The notes: generated from the letters alone by a model not told the origin. A DNA stretch of 64,000 nucleotides from Thiopseudomonas sp. (GCA_023228985.1 JALOAC010000007.1:25740-89739), one strand, 5' to 3'; counted from the stretch's first letter, positions 1-9,277 are shown. Made by a program: numbers and translations.

Positions 1-1
1 T

Positions 2-1651
2 GGCGTGATTTTAGCTGAGAACAGACCCAGTTTTAGTTTGACAATTACTAAAGAGCGGGCGGGTGAGTGGCAAGCGGTGCTGCAAGAGATTGTTAAGGTT
101 TTGCAGCTCGATGAAGAGAATTTCATACAATTCGAAGAGCGGGTCACGCAGGTGCGTCGTCCGTTTGAGCCCGTGCCTATTTTGTTTGAGTTGTCTGAGG
201 AACAAATCGCACTTATAGCAATTAATCAGTTTAGATTGCCCGGGGTTGAGGTTGCAGCCCACTTGGTGCGTCATTATCCAAAGGGTAAAAGCTTTGCCCA
301 CTCGGTAGGCTATGTTGGGCGCATTAACGAAGATGAGCTAAAAAAACTCGATAAAGTACGGTACAGCGGCACGCACCATATCGGCAAAACAGGCGTTGAG
401 CGGTTTTACGAAGATGAGCTACACGGCGAAGTGGGCTACGAGGAAGTGGAAACGAATGCCCGTGGACGCGTCTTGCGCGTACTGAAACGTAACGAAGCTC
501 AATCCGGTAAGGATATTTATTTAACGCTGGATTATGAATTACAGCAGGTAGCCAAAAAAGCGCTAGCAGGGCGGCGTGGCGCGGTGGTTGCTTTAGTGCC
601 TGATACGGGTGAGATTCTAGCTATGGTCAGTGAGCCAAGCTTTGATCCCAATCTGTTTGTTACAGGGATTAGTTTTAAAGCCTATGGCGAGCTAAGGGAC
701 TCAATCGATCAGCCTTTGTTTAATCGGGTTTTACGCGGTCTGTATCCGCCTGGATCAACCATTAAACCCATGGTGGCTGTTGCAGGTCTGGATACAGGAG
801 TGATAACACCGAGCAGCAAGGTGTTTGATCCAGGGTTTTATCAACTACCCAACAATACCCACAAGTACCGCAACTGGAACCGTCTTGGCGATGGTTGGGT
901 GGATCTTGATTTAGCTATAGCACGTTCCAATGATACGTACTTCTATGATCTGGCTTATAAGCTAGGTATCGATAATTTACACAAATACATGGACAGCTTT
1001 GGTTTTGGTCAGCGGGTAGCCTTGGATGTGTTTGGGGAAAGTGCCGGCCTGATGCCTTCCAGAGATTGGAAGCGTGCGCGCTATCGTCAGCCTTGGTATC
1101 CAGGTGAAACTTTAATTCTGGGTATTGGTCAGGGCTATATGCAATCTACGCCGCTGCAGTTGGCGCATGCGACTGGTTTAATGGCCACTCGTGGTAAGTG
1201 GGTACGTCCGCATTTGGCTAAAACAGTAGGTGGCGTGCCCGTGACTGATGAATCCCCACACCCGGATATTAAGTTATCTAACAGTAAGTATTGGGAGTCG
1301 GTGCGTGACGGTATGGAAAGCGTGATGCATGGAGCCAGAGGTACAGCGAGAAAAGTGGGTGAAGGCTCGCCATACAGAATCGCAGGGAAAAGCGGTACAG
1401 CACAAGTGGTTGCCATTAAACAGGGCGAAAAATACGACCGTGATAAGGTGCAAGAGCGCCACCGTGACCATGCTTTATTTATTGCCTACGCTCCCGCAGA
1501 GAACCCGCAAATAGCTGTTGCTGTAATGGTGGAGAACGGTGAGTCTGGCTCAGGTGTAGCAGCGCCGGTAGCAAAAATGGTATTGGATGGCTGGCTGCTT
1601 GGCCCAACGGCTGATGAAGACATTGAGCCACAGACTCAGGAAACAGAATAA
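2..1651 (+). CDS. mrdA: Penicillin-binding protein 2, peptidoglycan transpeptidase (5' end cut by the window)
   Basis: PBP2 is the inner-membrane D,D-transpeptidase of the elongasome and cross-links lateral-wall peptidoglycan with the SEDS polymerase RodA. Counting residues from the codon at position 5, the serine-nucleophile motif STIK lies at 251-254, SND at 308-310 and KSGT at 462-465, so the catalytic domain is complete. The reading frame is open to the window edge, and family proteins are about 620-650 residues, so roughly 80 N-terminal residues including the membrane anchor lie outside. The apparent GTG at position 5 is an internal valine codon. The stop overlaps the rodA start by one base (TAATG), which implies coupled translation. 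Also called pbpA in Pseudomonas. Confidence 0.97.
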   Translation, partial: GVILAENRPSFSLTITKERAGEWQAVLQEIVKVLQLDEENFIQFEERVTQVRRPFEPVPILFELSEEQIALIAINQFRLPGVEVAAHLVRHYPKGKSFAHSVGYVGRINEDELKKLDKVRYSGTHHIGKTGVERFYEDELHGEVGYEEVETNARGRVLRVLKRNEAQSGKDIYLTLDYELQQVAKKALAGRRGAVVALVPDTGEILAMVSEPSFDPNLFVTGISFKAYGELRDSIDQPLFNRVLRGLYPPGSTIKPMVAVAGLDTGVITPSSKVFDPGFYQLPNNTHKYRNWNRLGDGWVDLDLAIARSNDTYFYDLAYKLGIDNLHKYMDSFGFGQRVALDVFGESAGLMPSRDWKRARYRQPWYPGETLILGIGQGYMQSTPLQLAHATGLMATRGKWVRPHLAKTVGGVPVTDESPHPDIKLSNSKYWESVRDGMESVMHGARGTARKVGEGSPYRIAGKSGTAQVVAIKQGEKYDRDKVQERHRDHALFIAYAPAENPQIAVAVMVENGESGSGVAAPVAKMVLDGWLLGPTADEDIEPQTQETE

Positions 1652-2796
1652 TGCAGAAGAAATTCGATGCTTTGCTTGATAGCGGTGATGTGACGCGTCG
1701 TCGAGTTTCTTTGTTGCAGCGGGTGCATTTAGATGGTTGGTTATTGCTGTTAATTTTGCTGATTGGTAGCGTGGGGTTTTTTATTCTGTATTCCGCGGGC
1801 AGTAAAAGTGAAGCTTTGCTGATTAAGCAGGCAAGCTCTTTTGCAGTGGGTTTATTTGTCATGGCTGTAATCGCTCAGCTAGAACCAAGGCTGATGGCGC
1901 GTTGGGCAGCAGGATTATACATAATTGGTTTTGGCCTGTTGGTTGTGGTTGAGGTGATGGGGCATAGCGCCATGGGGGCGACCCGCTGGATAAATATTCC
2001 AGGCGTCATGCGTTTTCAACCCTCAGAATTAATGAAATTATTTATGCCGCTCGCTGTCGCATGGTATTTAGTGCGTCATAATCTGCCGCCGACTTTTAAA
2101 CACATCGTGGTCAGTTTGTTGTTGATTGTGCTGCCCTGTGCGCTTATTGCACGCCAGCCCGATTTGGGTACATCCTTGTTGGTAGCGGCTTCGGGCTTGT
2201 TTGTGTTGTTTTTAAGCGGCTTGCGTTGGCGTTGGATTATTGCTGCTATAGCGGCGGCTGTGCCAGCAGGTATAGTGACCTGGCTGTTTTTTTTGCGCAG
2301 TTATCAGCGTCAGCGTGTTATGACCTTTTTAAGTCCAGAGAGCGATCCGCTGGGCAGTGGCTGGAATATTATTCAGTCTAAAGCCGCTATAGGTTCTGGC
2401 GGTACTACGGGTAAAGGTTGGTTGGCAGGAACCCAGTCGCATTTGGATTTTTTACCTGAAAGCCATACTGACTTTATTATTGCGGTACTCGCTGAAGAGT
2501 TTGGTTTGGTGGGTGTGTGCCTGCTTTTACTCTGTTATTTATTGCTGATTGCGCGTGCGTTTATTATTACTTTGCAGGCACAAACAGTCTTTAATAAGCT
2601 GTTGGCGGGCTCTATTACACTGACATTTTTCATCTATGTTTTTGTTAACATAGGCATGGTTAGCGGGCTGCTACCCGTGGTGGGAGTGCCCCTGCCCTTC
2701 ATTAGTTTTGGCGGAACATCCTTGGTAACACTGCTGTCAGGTTTTGGTATTTTGATGGCGATTCATACACATAGAAAATGGATTTCTTATGCGTAA
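1651..2796 (+). CDS. rodA: RodA, SEDS-family peptidoglycan glycosyltransferase
   Basis: RodA polymerises glycan strands from lipid II in the inner membrane and partners PBP2 in rod-shape elongation. The 381-residue product is strongly hydrophobic with about ten membrane segments. It carries the conserved SEDS stretch LPESHTDFI, whose aspartate is the family's catalytic residue, and the C-terminal PFISFGGTS signature. Its start overlaps the mrdA stop by one base. Length matches the family (about 370-380), so the gene looks intact. It is part of the mrdA-rodA-sltB1-rlpA-dacC operon. Confidence 0.97.
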   Translation: MQKKFDALLDSGDVTRRRVSLLQRVHLDGWLLLLILLIGSVGFFILYSAGSKSEALLIKQASSFAVGLFVMAVIAQLEPRLMARWAAGLYIIGFGLLVVVEVMGHSAMGATRWINIPGVMRFQPSELMKLFMPLAVAWYLVRHNLPPTFKHIVVSLLLIVLPCALIARQPDLGTSLLVAASGLFVLFLSGLRWRWIIAAIAAAVPAGIVTWLFFLRSYQRQRVMTFLSPESDPLGSGWNIIQSKAAIGSGGTTGKGWLAGTQSHLDFLPESHTDFIIAVLAEEFGLVGVCLLLLCYLLLIARAFIITLQAQTVFNKLLAGSITLTFFIYVFVNIGMVSGLLPVVGVPLPFISFGGTSLVTLLSGFGILMAIHTHRKWISYA

Positions 2797-2820
2797 ATCT
2801 AGCTTTTATGGAAGGTGATT

Positions 2821-3801
2821 GTGATTAAGAAAACTCTATCTGCTTTGTTGTTAAGCTGTGGGCTGTCTACAGCTATGGCGCAAAACTATACTGAACAAGC
2901 TCAAGTACAGGATTTTATTGAAGAAATGGTGCTTGAATATGGCTTTTCAGCCGAATATTTACAGCAGGTTTTAGGTCAAGCAAAAAAGCAACAGAGTATT
3001 TTAGATGCGATTTCGCGCCCGGCCGAGCGGGTGAAGCCTTGGAAAGAATATAGACCCATTTTTTTAACCCAGCAACGCCTTGATAAAGGTCTAGCGTTTT
3101 GGCGCGAACATGAGCAAGCACTGGCGCAAGCAGAGCGAGAATATGGCGTTCCGGCAGAGTTTATCGTGGCTATTATAGGTGTGGAAACCATGTACGGTGG
3201 CAATACCGGTCGTTATCGCGTACTGGATGCGTTATCGACATTGAGCTTTGATTACCCACCGCGCGCGCCTTTTTTTCGTTCACAGTTAAGAGAGTTTTTG
3301 TTGCTGGTACGCGAAGAACTGTTTGAGCCAACCGAGTTAACAGGCTCTTATGCAGGTGCAATGGGTTTGCCGCAGTTTATGCCGGGAAGTTTTCGTGCGT
3401 ATGCGGTAGATTTTAATCAGGACGGTAAAATAAATATTTGGACTGATGCTGAGGATGCTATTGGCAGCGTGGCTAATTATTTTATTAAGCATGGCTGGCA
3501 GCCTGAGCAGGACGTTGCCGTACAGGCACAGTTAAATAGCCAGGCAGCGGAGCAGGGTTTAACAGGTTCTTTGACGCCTAAGCATAGTTTTAAAGAACTA
3601 GCAGCCATGGGATGGAGCACAGAGCAAACGGTCAATGATGATGCTATGGTGACGGCCTTTAAATTGGCCGCAGAGCAGGGTGATGAGTATTGGTTGGGGT
3701 TAACAAACTTCCAAACTATTACCAAGTATAACCGCAGTGAAATGTACGCCATGGCAGTAACACAGTTGGCACACGAACTTGCACAGCAGTATCGGGATTA
3801 A
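2821..3801 (+). CDS. sltB1: Lytic transglycosylase of the MltB family (soluble SltB1 type)
   Basis: This enzyme cleaves the MurNAc-GlcNAc bond of peptidoglycan, forming 1,6-anhydroMurNAc ends in the periplasm. The catalytic glutamate is E122 in the VETMYGG motif, and the MltB signature AGAMGLPQFMPGSF follows. I chose the GTG at 2821 because GGAAGG (2810-2815) sits five bases before it; the in-frame GTG at 2815 overlaps that Shine-Dalgarno. The N-terminus is a signal peptide best cleaved after AMA at residue 20. A cysteine at 13 gives only a poor, very early lipobox, so I prefer a soluble periplasmic enzyme as for Pseudomonas SltB1. The position between rodA and rlpA is the conserved one. Confidence 0.93.
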   Translation: MIKKTLSALLLSCGLSTAMAQNYTEQAQVQDFIEEMVLEYGFSAEYLQQVLGQAKKQQSILDAISRPAERVKPWKEYRPIFLTQQRLDKGLAFWREHEQALAQAEREYGVPAEFIVAIIGVETMYGGNTGRYRVLDALSTLSFDYPPRAPFFRSQLREFLLLVREELFEPTELTGSYAGAMGLPQFMPGSFRAYAVDFNQDGKINIWTDAEDAIGSVANYFIKHGWQPEQDVAVQAQLNSQAAEQGLTGSLTPKHSFKELAAMGWSTEQTVNDDAMVTAFKLAAEQGDEYWLGLTNFQTITKYNRSEMYAMAVTQLAHELAQQYRD

Positions 3802-3806
3802 GCGTA

Positions 3807-4778
3807 ATGAGAAAACCAATATCTAAGTTTTGCTGGCTGCTAGCCATAGCAGTGTCTATCTCAGGCTGCCAAAACAGAGGCAAGGTGGTCAGCCAGCCAG
3901 AAGCATCTATGCCTGCTGCGACTCAAACCATTAAGCGTACGGCAAAAGATGGTGCGCCCTGGTGGGATAAAGATGTGTCCAGCATACCTGACGCCGTACC
4001 AACGCCTCATTATGGTCCTTATAAAGCAGCACCCTATGCGGTTTTAGGTAAAAAATATTACCCTATACAGGATGCAAGCCAGTACCAAGAAACGGGCTTG
4101 GCGTCTTGGTACGGTACCAAGTTTCATGGGCAAGACACCGCCAATGGTGAAAAATACGATCTGTACGGCATGACCGCAGCGCACAAGACGTTGCCCTTGC
4201 CCAGCTATGTGCAAGTAACCAACTTGGATAATGGCGAAAAAGTAGTGTTGCGTGTTAACGACCGCGGCCCTTTTTATGCGGATCGCATTATTGACCTTTC
4301 TTTTGCAGCTGCGAAAAAGCTGGGTTTTGCCGAAAAAGGCGTGGCTAGAGTAAAAGTAGAAGGAATTAATCCTGAACAGTGGTGGGCACAGCAGGGCAAG
4401 CAAACGCCGGTGATGGGTACTTATCAAGCTTCGAATACGCTTAAGCAAGACGCTGAGGAGCAGTATGAGCCACCATTGACACAGCATGCGGGCGCTGTAT
4501 TGCCGTTACAGATACAGCAGCAAGCCACGCACAATATCACCACGGGTCTGTATCTGCAGGCGGGTGCTTTTGCGAATCCGGATGCGGCGCAGCTGTTACG
4601 TGATAAGCTGACAGATATGACGCAAAGCACGGTATTTGTGAGCTCCGTGGTCATTGAAGAGCAGGTTCTGCACCGCGTGCGTATCGGACCCATTGCATCA
4701 CGCGACGACGCTGAACTCTTACAGCAGCGAATCCGGGAAGCTAACTTAGCAACCCCGTCTCTAGTTTTTAATAATTAG
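3807..4778 (+). CDS. rlpA: RlpA, septal lytic transglycosylase lipoprotein with SPOR domain
   Basis: RlpA is an outer-membrane lipoprotein; in Pseudomonas it cleaves glycan strands lacking stem peptides during daughter-cell separation. The signal peptide ends in an ISGC lipobox with Cys21. A double-psi beta-barrel domain spans about residues 92-185, starting at GLASWYG and containing VNDRGPFYADRIIDLS. A C-terminal SPOR domain (about 245-323, starting GLYLQAGAF) binds denuded septal peptidoglycan. The linker is Gln-rich. It begins five bases after the sltB1 stop with no strong Shine-Dalgarno, so translation is probably coupled. Confidence 0.95.
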   Translation: MRKPISKFCWLLAIAVSISGCQNRGKVVSQPEASMPAATQTIKRTAKDGAPWWDKDVSSIPDAVPTPHYGPYKAAPYAVLGKKYYPIQDASQYQETGLASWYGTKFHGQDTANGEKYDLYGMTAAHKTLPLPSYVQVTNLDNGEKVVLRVNDRGPFYADRIIDLSFAAAKKLGFAEKGVARVKVEGINPEQWWAQQGKQTPVMGTYQASNTLKQDAEEQYEPPLTQHAGAVLPLQIQQQATHNITTGLYLQAGAFANPDAAQLLRDKLTDMTQSTVFVSSVVIEEQVLHRVRIGPIASRDDAELLQQRIREANLATPSLVFNN

Positions 4779-4822
4779 TCTGCACAACGAATCACATTGA
4801 TTTGGCTGGAATTGGAATAAAA

Positions 4823-5983
4823 ATGAAACTCAAAAAACGTGTTTATAAACTACTTTGTTTAGCCTTGCTTACCCTTACAAGTCATGCATATGCCGCCCAG
4901 CCGGTAATTCCAAGCATGCCTACGTTAGCTGCTAAATCCTATGTGCTCATGGATGCTGAAACAGGGAAAATACTGGTTGAGCATAATGGGCAAGAAGAAT
5001 TGCCGCCAGCTAGTTTGACTAAACTGATGACGGCCTATATCGCTACTAAAGAAGTACAAAACGGTCAAATTGCTGAAGATGACCTCGTAACTATTAGCGA
5101 GAAAGCTTGGCGCACAGGCGGTTCACGCATGTTTATTGAGGTGGGTAAACAGGTTTCGGTAATTGACCTGCTTCGTGGTGTAATTATTCAGTCCGGTAAT
5201 GATGCTAGCGTGGCGTTGGCTGAATACATTGCCGGCAGTGAAGAATCCTTTGCCAGCATGATGAATGCCACCGCCAAAAACCTTGGCTTAACCAATACGC
5301 ACTTTTTAAATGCGACAGGTTTGCCGATGGAGAATCATTATTCGTCAGCTATAGATATGGCTAAATTGGCGCGGGCGATTATCTATGATGAGCCTGAGCA
5401 TTATGCAATCTACGCACAAAAAGAATTTATTTTTAATGATATTAAGCAGCAAAACAGAAACCTATTGCTCTGGCGCGATAGCACCGTAGACGGCTTAAAA
5501 ACGGGTCATACGGATGAAGCGGGTTACTGTTTAGTCGCGTCTGCAGTACGTGATGACATGCGTTTAATTTCAGTGGTTTTTGGAACCAAGAACGAAGCCA
5601 GTCGTGCTGCAGAAACACAGAAATTATTAACCTACGGCTTTAGATTTTTTGAAAACAGAACCTTTTATCCTAAAGGTACGGCGTTAGCCAGTCCGGTTGT
5701 TTGGAAGGGCAGCAAAAATCAAATTGACGTAGGTCTAGTTAAAGACCTCACTCTGACAGTTCCGCGCGGCCAAGCGCAAAAATTGACAGCAGAAGCCGTG
5801 TTAGATAAGGGAATCGTTGCCCCGGTAGAAAAGGGTACACGCTTGGGCATTGTTGAAGTGCGTTTAAGTGGTGAGTTATTGCATAGCGCTGATTTGGTTG
5901 CCCTAGAAACTGTAGAGCAGGGTGGTTTCTTTAAACGTATATGGGACAGTGTACGTTTGTTTTTTTATAATTTATTTAATTAA
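4823..5983 (+). CDS. dacC: D-alanyl-D-alanine carboxypeptidase, PBP5/6 type
   Basis: It removes the terminal D-Ala of peptidoglycan pentapeptides in the periplasm and so limits cross-linking. The motifs are S64-L-T-K67, S124-G-N126 and K226-T-G228. A signal peptide ends near HAYA-A at residue 25. The C-terminal GGFFKRIWDSVRLFF stretch is the amphipathic helix that anchors PBP5-like enzymes to the inner membrane. I start at the ATG at 4823 because GGA lies six bases upstream; the longer TTG-started reading frame from 4802 lacks this support. The gene is called dacA in enterics and dacC in Pseudomonas at this position. Confidence 0.95.
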   Translation: MKLKKRVYKLLCLALLTLTSHAYAAQPVIPSMPTLAAKSYVLMDAETGKILVEHNGQEELPPASLTKLMTAYIATKEVQNGQIAEDDLVTISEKAWRTGGSRMFIEVGKQVSVIDLLRGVIIQSGNDASVALAEYIAGSEESFASMMNATAKNLGLTNTHFLNATGLPMENHYSSAIDMAKLARAIIYDEPEHYAIYAQKEFIFNDIKQQNRNLLLWRDSTVDGLKTGHTDEAGYCLVASAVRDDMRLISVVFGTKNEASRAAETQKLLTYGFRFFENRTFYPKGTALASPVVWKGSKNQIDVGLVKDLTLTVPRGQAQKLTAEAVLDKGIVAPVEKGTRLGIVEVRLSGELLHSADLVALETVEQGGFFKRIWDSVRLFFYNLFN

Positions 5984-6024
5984 TTTAAGCCCAGGGTGCG
6001 TGAGTCAAGCGTGCCTAGGATTAC

Positions 6025-6318
6025 ATGGTTAACGGTCAAATTATGAGCAAAGTAGAACCCCAGCCCCCCAAAATAGAGTTTCCTTGTGCAGACTATCCAA
6101 TAAAAATTATTGGTGATAACTGCGATAAATTTATTGATACGGTAGTGGGCATCGTTTGCCAACACTGCCCTGATTTTGAGCAGCAGGTAGAACAGCACTT
6201 AAGCAGCAATGGTCGCTTTATCTCGGTACGGGTATGTATTACCGCTCACGGTGAAGAACATCTAAGCAAGCTTAATGAAGCGTTACGCGAGACTGGCATG
6301 GTACGCATGGTGCTTTAA
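6025..6318 (+). CDS. ybeD: YbeD family protein (DUF493)
   Basis: This is a small cytoplasmic protein with an ACT-like fold that is almost always found between the carboxypeptidase and lipB; its exact role is unknown and is probably linked to lipoate metabolism. The conserved segment IEFPC..YPIKIIG is visible. Two in-frame starts are possible. ATG 6025 has AGGA four bases upstream and is chosen; ATG 6043 gives MSKVEPQPPKIEFPC, closer to known Pseudomonas N-termini. The stop overlaps the lipB start by one base. Confidence 0.9.
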   Translation: MVNGQIMSKVEPQPPKIEFPCADYPIKIIGDNCDKFIDTVVGIVCQHCPDFEQQVEQHLSSNGRFISVRVCITAHGEEHLSKLNEALRETGMVRMVL

Positions 6319-6971
6319 TGCCGAGACATATCCAGCTACGCAATCTAGGTATGGTTCCTTATGAACCTGTTTGGCATGCGATGCAACATTTTACCGATAC
6401 ACGTGACGAGCAGAGCCTAGATGAAATCTGGTTACTGGAGCACCCAGCTGTTTTTACGCAGGGGCAGGCTGGCAAGGCTGAACATTTGCTGATGCCCGGC
6501 GATATTCCAGTGGTACAGGTGGATCGTGGCGGGCAGGTGACCTATCACGGTCCTGGCCAGTTGGTAGCCTATGTGTTAATTGATGTACGCCGCGCGCAAA
6601 TGGGCGTGCGCGAGCTAGTGTCTAAACTAGAAACTACTTTGGTCAAGCTGCTAGCTGGTTACGGTATTGAGGCGTATGCCAAACCTGACGCACCGGGTGT
6701 GTATGTGGGTCAGGCGAAAATTGCATCGCTGGGTTTGCGTATCCGTAGAGGCTGTTCTTTCCATGGCTTAGCACTGAATGTGGACATGGATTTACAGCCT
6801 TTCCAGCGCATTAATCCCTGTGGTTATCAAGGCTTGGCTATGACCCATATGGCCGCGCTCGTACAAACACCTGTTAATCTAACTGAGGTCGGGCAACAGC
6901 TAAGCACTATCCTTAGCGCAGAGCTTGGCTACCAACACATTATCCCGCAAAACGGTGGCATCGAATTATGA
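6318..6971 (+). CDS. lipB: Octanoyl-[acyl carrier protein]:protein octanoyltransferase
   Basis: LipB moves octanoate from octanoyl-ACP to a lysine of lipoyl domains (pyruvate and 2-oxoglutarate dehydrogenase E2, GcvH), the first step of lipoate assembly. The motif RGGQVTYHGPGQ (70-81) and the catalytic pair Lys134 (KIASLG) and Cys168 (NPCGY) are present. The 217-residue length is normal. The start overlaps ybeD by one base and the end overlaps lipA by four (ATGA), so the three genes are translationally coupled. Confidence 0.97.
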   Translation: MPRHIQLRNLGMVPYEPVWHAMQHFTDTRDEQSLDEIWLLEHPAVFTQGQAGKAEHLLMPGDIPVVQVDRGGQVTYHGPGQLVAYVLIDVRRAQMGVRELVSKLETTLVKLLAGYGIEAYAKPDAPGVYVGQAKIASLGLRIRRGCSFHGLALNVDMDLQPFQRINPCGYQGLAMTHMAALVQTPVNLTEVGQQLSTILSAELGYQHIIPQNGGIEL

Positions 6972-7942
6972 ATAAGCAAACCCAAGCTGCAGCGCAAAAA
7001 TCGCGTCCTGTTGAAACTGGAGTAAAACTACGTGGTGCTGAAAAGCTGGCACGTATTCCGATCAAAGTGATTCCAACGGATGATGTGCTGCGTAAACCTG
7101 ATTGGATTAGGGTTAAAGTGCCGGTTTCGCCTGCAGTTGAGGGCATTAAACAAACGCTACGCAAGCACAAATTGCACAGCGTATGTGAAGAAGCCTCCTG
7201 TCCAAACTTGGGTGAGTGTTTCTCTAGCGGTACAGCTACCTTTATGATTATGGGTGATATCTGCACCCGCCGTTGCCCGTTTTGCGATGTGGGCCATGGC
7301 CGTCCCAATGCATTGGATGCGAATGAGCCGCATAACCTCGCCAAAGCCATTGCGGATATGGGCTTGAACTATGTGGTGATTACTTCGGTTGACCGCGATG
7401 ATTTGCGTGATGGCGGGGCGCAGCATTTTGCTGATTGTGTACGCGAAATACGGGCGTTGTCACCGAATATTCAGATTGAAACTCTGGTGCCGGACTACCG
7501 TGGGCGTGAAGAAGTGGCGTTGGCAATTACAGCCCAGACTCCTCCGGATGTGTTTAACCACAACCTAGAAACCGTGCCGCGTTTGTACCGTGCAGCTCGT
7601 CCAGGTTCAGACTTTGAGGGTTCATTGGATTTGCTGGAGCGTTTTAAGCAGACAACACCCCAAGTGCCAACCAAGTCGGGCTTAATGCTAGGACTGGGAG
7701 AAACTGACGAGGAAGTGATCGAGGTGATGCAGCGTATGCGTGAGCATCAGATTGATATGCTGACCTTGGGGCAGTATTTACAACCTTCACGGGATCATAT
7801 GCCGGTACAACGCTATGTGCACCCAGATACCTTTGCGTGGTTTGCGGAGGAAGGCCTGAAAATGGGCTTTAAGAATGTGGCGTCGGGCCCTTTGGTGCGC
7901 TCGTCTTACCATGCAGATCAACAATCGCAAGAAGTTTTGTGA
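6968..7942 (+). CDS. lipA: Lipoyl synthase (radical SAM)
   Basis: LipA inserts two sulfurs into protein-bound octanoyl groups to make lipoyl. The auxiliary cluster ligands C73-x4-C78-x5-C84 and the radical-SAM ligands C99-x3-C103-x2-C106 are all present, and the C-terminal RSSY motif follows GPLVRSSYHAD. The gene overlaps lipB by four bases. It closes the operon that starts upstream of the window; no clear hairpin terminator follows before psrA. Confidence 0.98.
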   Translation: MNKQTQAAAQKSRPVETGVKLRGAEKLARIPIKVIPTDDVLRKPDWIRVKVPVSPAVEGIKQTLRKHKLHSVCEEASCPNLGECFSSGTATFMIMGDICTRRCPFCDVGHGRPNALDANEPHNLAKAIADMGLNYVVITSVDRDDLRDGGAQHFADCVREIRALSPNIQIETLVPDYRGREEVALAITAQTPPDVFNHNLETVPRLYRAARPGSDFEGSLDLLERFKQTTPQVPTKSGLMLGLGETDEEVIEVMQRMREHQIDMLTLGQYLQPSRDHMPVQRYVHPDTFAWFAEEGLKMGFKNVASGPLVRSSYHADQQSQEVL

Positions 7943-7996
7943 ATCCTGTGTTAGGCCGCCTATATAGACTAAACCGCCTGTTGCTCATTTAAAATC

Positions 7997-8028
7997 TTGA
8001 CAGTGATTACGTTTAAAACGTATGTTTG
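7997..8028 (+). promoter_or_regulatory. psrA promoter with overlapping PsrA-like operator
   Basis: A TTGACA -35 box (7997-8002) is followed after 18 bases by TATGTT (8021-8026). The sequence AAAAC-GTAT-GTTTG at 8015-8028 overlaps the -10 and fits the known PsrA half-site pattern (G/C)AAAC-N2-4-GTTT(G/C) with one mismatch. PsrA is known to repress its own gene in Pseudomonas. The promoter call is from sequence; the operator assignment is inference. Confidence 0.65.
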
Positions 8029-8053
8029 ATTTTTATTGTTTTTGAGTATAGAT

Positions 8054-8731
8054 ATGGCTCAGTTAGACACAGTTGAACGTATTTTAGATGCAGCGGAAGC
8101 ATTGTTTGCGGAAAAAGGATTTGCGGAGACCTCACTACGCCTTATAACCAGTAAGGCTCAGGTTAATTTGGCTGCGGTGAATTATCATTTTGGTTCGAAG
8201 AAATCGCTAATTCAGGCGGTTTTTTCGCGCTTTCTAGAACCCTTCTGCGCCAACCTGGATGCTGAGCTGGATCGCTTAGAGGCCAGCCAGCGACAGCCAG
8301 AAACCCTAGAGTCTTTGCTAGAGTTGCTGTTGGAGCAAACCCTCAAACTAGAGCCGCGTAACCGCAGTGACTTGTCGGTCTTTATGCGCTTGGTGGGCTT
8401 ATCTTTTAGTCAAAGTCAGGGGCATTTACGGCGCTATTTAGACGAAAAATACGGCAAGGTTTTTCGCCGTTATGTGGCTTTATTGCATAAAGCAGCGCCG
8501 CAAATGTCACCCCTAGAGCTGTTCTGGCGTCTACATTTCATGATCGGCGCAGTGTCCTTTAGCATGTCAGGTATTAAAGCCTTGCGTGCCATGGCCGAAA
8601 CTGATTTTCATGTTAAAACCTCAACTGAGCAAATTATGCGCATGATGGTGCCATTTTTGGCTGCTGGAATGCAGGCGCCTAGCGCCAAACTAGCTTTAGA
8701 AGACGTACAACCTATTGCACTGGAGATGTAA
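8054..8731 (+). CDS. psrA: PsrA, TetR-family regulator of fatty-acid degradation and rpoS
   Basis: In Pseudomonas PsrA responds to long-chain fatty acids, represses the fadBA beta-oxidation operon and itself, and activates rpoS. The N-terminus, starting MAQLDTVERILDAAE, and the HTH around residues 28-47 (TSLRLITSKAQVNLAAVNYH) match PsrA. I start at ATG 8054; the TTG-started extension from 8036 adds six unsupported residues, although the Shine-Dalgarno is weak in either case. The 225-residue length is normal. A candidate target, fadBA, lies in the same window at 40.1 kb. Confidence 0.92.
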   Translation: MAQLDTVERILDAAEALFAEKGFAETSLRLITSKAQVNLAAVNYHFGSKKSLIQAVFSRFLEPFCANLDAELDRLEASQRQPETLESLLELLLEQTLKLEPRNRSDLSVFMRLVGLSFSQSQGHLRRYLDEKYGKVFRRYVALLHKAAPQMSPLELFWRLHFMIGAVSFSMSGIKALRAMAETDFHVKTSTEQIMRMMVPFLAAGMQAPSAKLALEDVQPIALEM

Positions 8732-8736
8732 GATTA

Positions 8737-9240
8737 GTGAAGCTGTATAGAAGCCAAATTGATGCATTATATGTTTCTATTGCGCAACAACGCATGACTG
8801 CTTATGCGGGCGAAGAACTGATTCAAACCTATAGTATTTCTACGGCGCTGGCCGGCGCTGGTGAGCAAAAAAATTCCGGCTGTACACCGCGTGGCAAACA
8901 CTATGTACGCGCTAAAATTGGTGCGGATATGCCTCTGGGTGCGGTTTTTAGCGGACGACGCTGGACGGGCGAAATTTGCACACCTGAACTGCAGGAGCAA
9001 CACCCTGAACGGGATTGGATTCTAACGCGCATCCTTTGGTTGAGCGGTTGTGAGCTGGGTAAAAACAGGCTAGGCGAAGTAGATACCTTTGCGCGTTATG
9101 TTTATATTCACGGCACGCCAGATACGCACTTGCTAGGACAGCCTGTATCACATGGCTGTATCCGCATGGAAAACCAAGAGCTGGCTGAGCTGTTTAATCA
9201 GGTGAGCGTCGGCACTTTAGTGCACATTAATGAGAAGTGA
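8737..9240 (+). CDS. L,D-transpeptidase (YkuD) domain protein without signal peptide
   Basis: The YkuD fold is indicated by H125 (YIHGTPD) and the catalytic signature S138-H-G-C141-I-R-M. YkuD enzymes normally act on periplasmic peptidoglycan, but this 167-residue protein starts directly with MKLYRSQIDALYVSI and shows no signal sequence or membrane segment, so its location is unclear. The start is a GTG five bases after the psrA stop, with only a distant GGAG. Similar short YkuD proteins occur in Pseudomonas near nagZ. Substrate and role are unknown. Confidence 0.85.
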   Translation: MKLYRSQIDALYVSIAQQRMTAYAGEELIQTYSISTALAGAGEQKNSGCTPRGKHYVRAKIGADMPLGAVFSGRRWTGEICTPELQEQHPERDWILTRILWLSGCELGKNRLGEVDTFARYVYIHGTPDTHLLGQPVSHGCIRMENQELAELFNQVSVGTLVHINEK

Positions 9241-9277
9241 TTGTTTTGATGAGTATTTTTTATAAGGAAGAAGTTTT

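Noticed and set aside
4044..4487. Antisense open frame of 147 codons in rlpA
   Set aside because: It lies entirely opposite the conserved RlpA domain and has no family resemblance.
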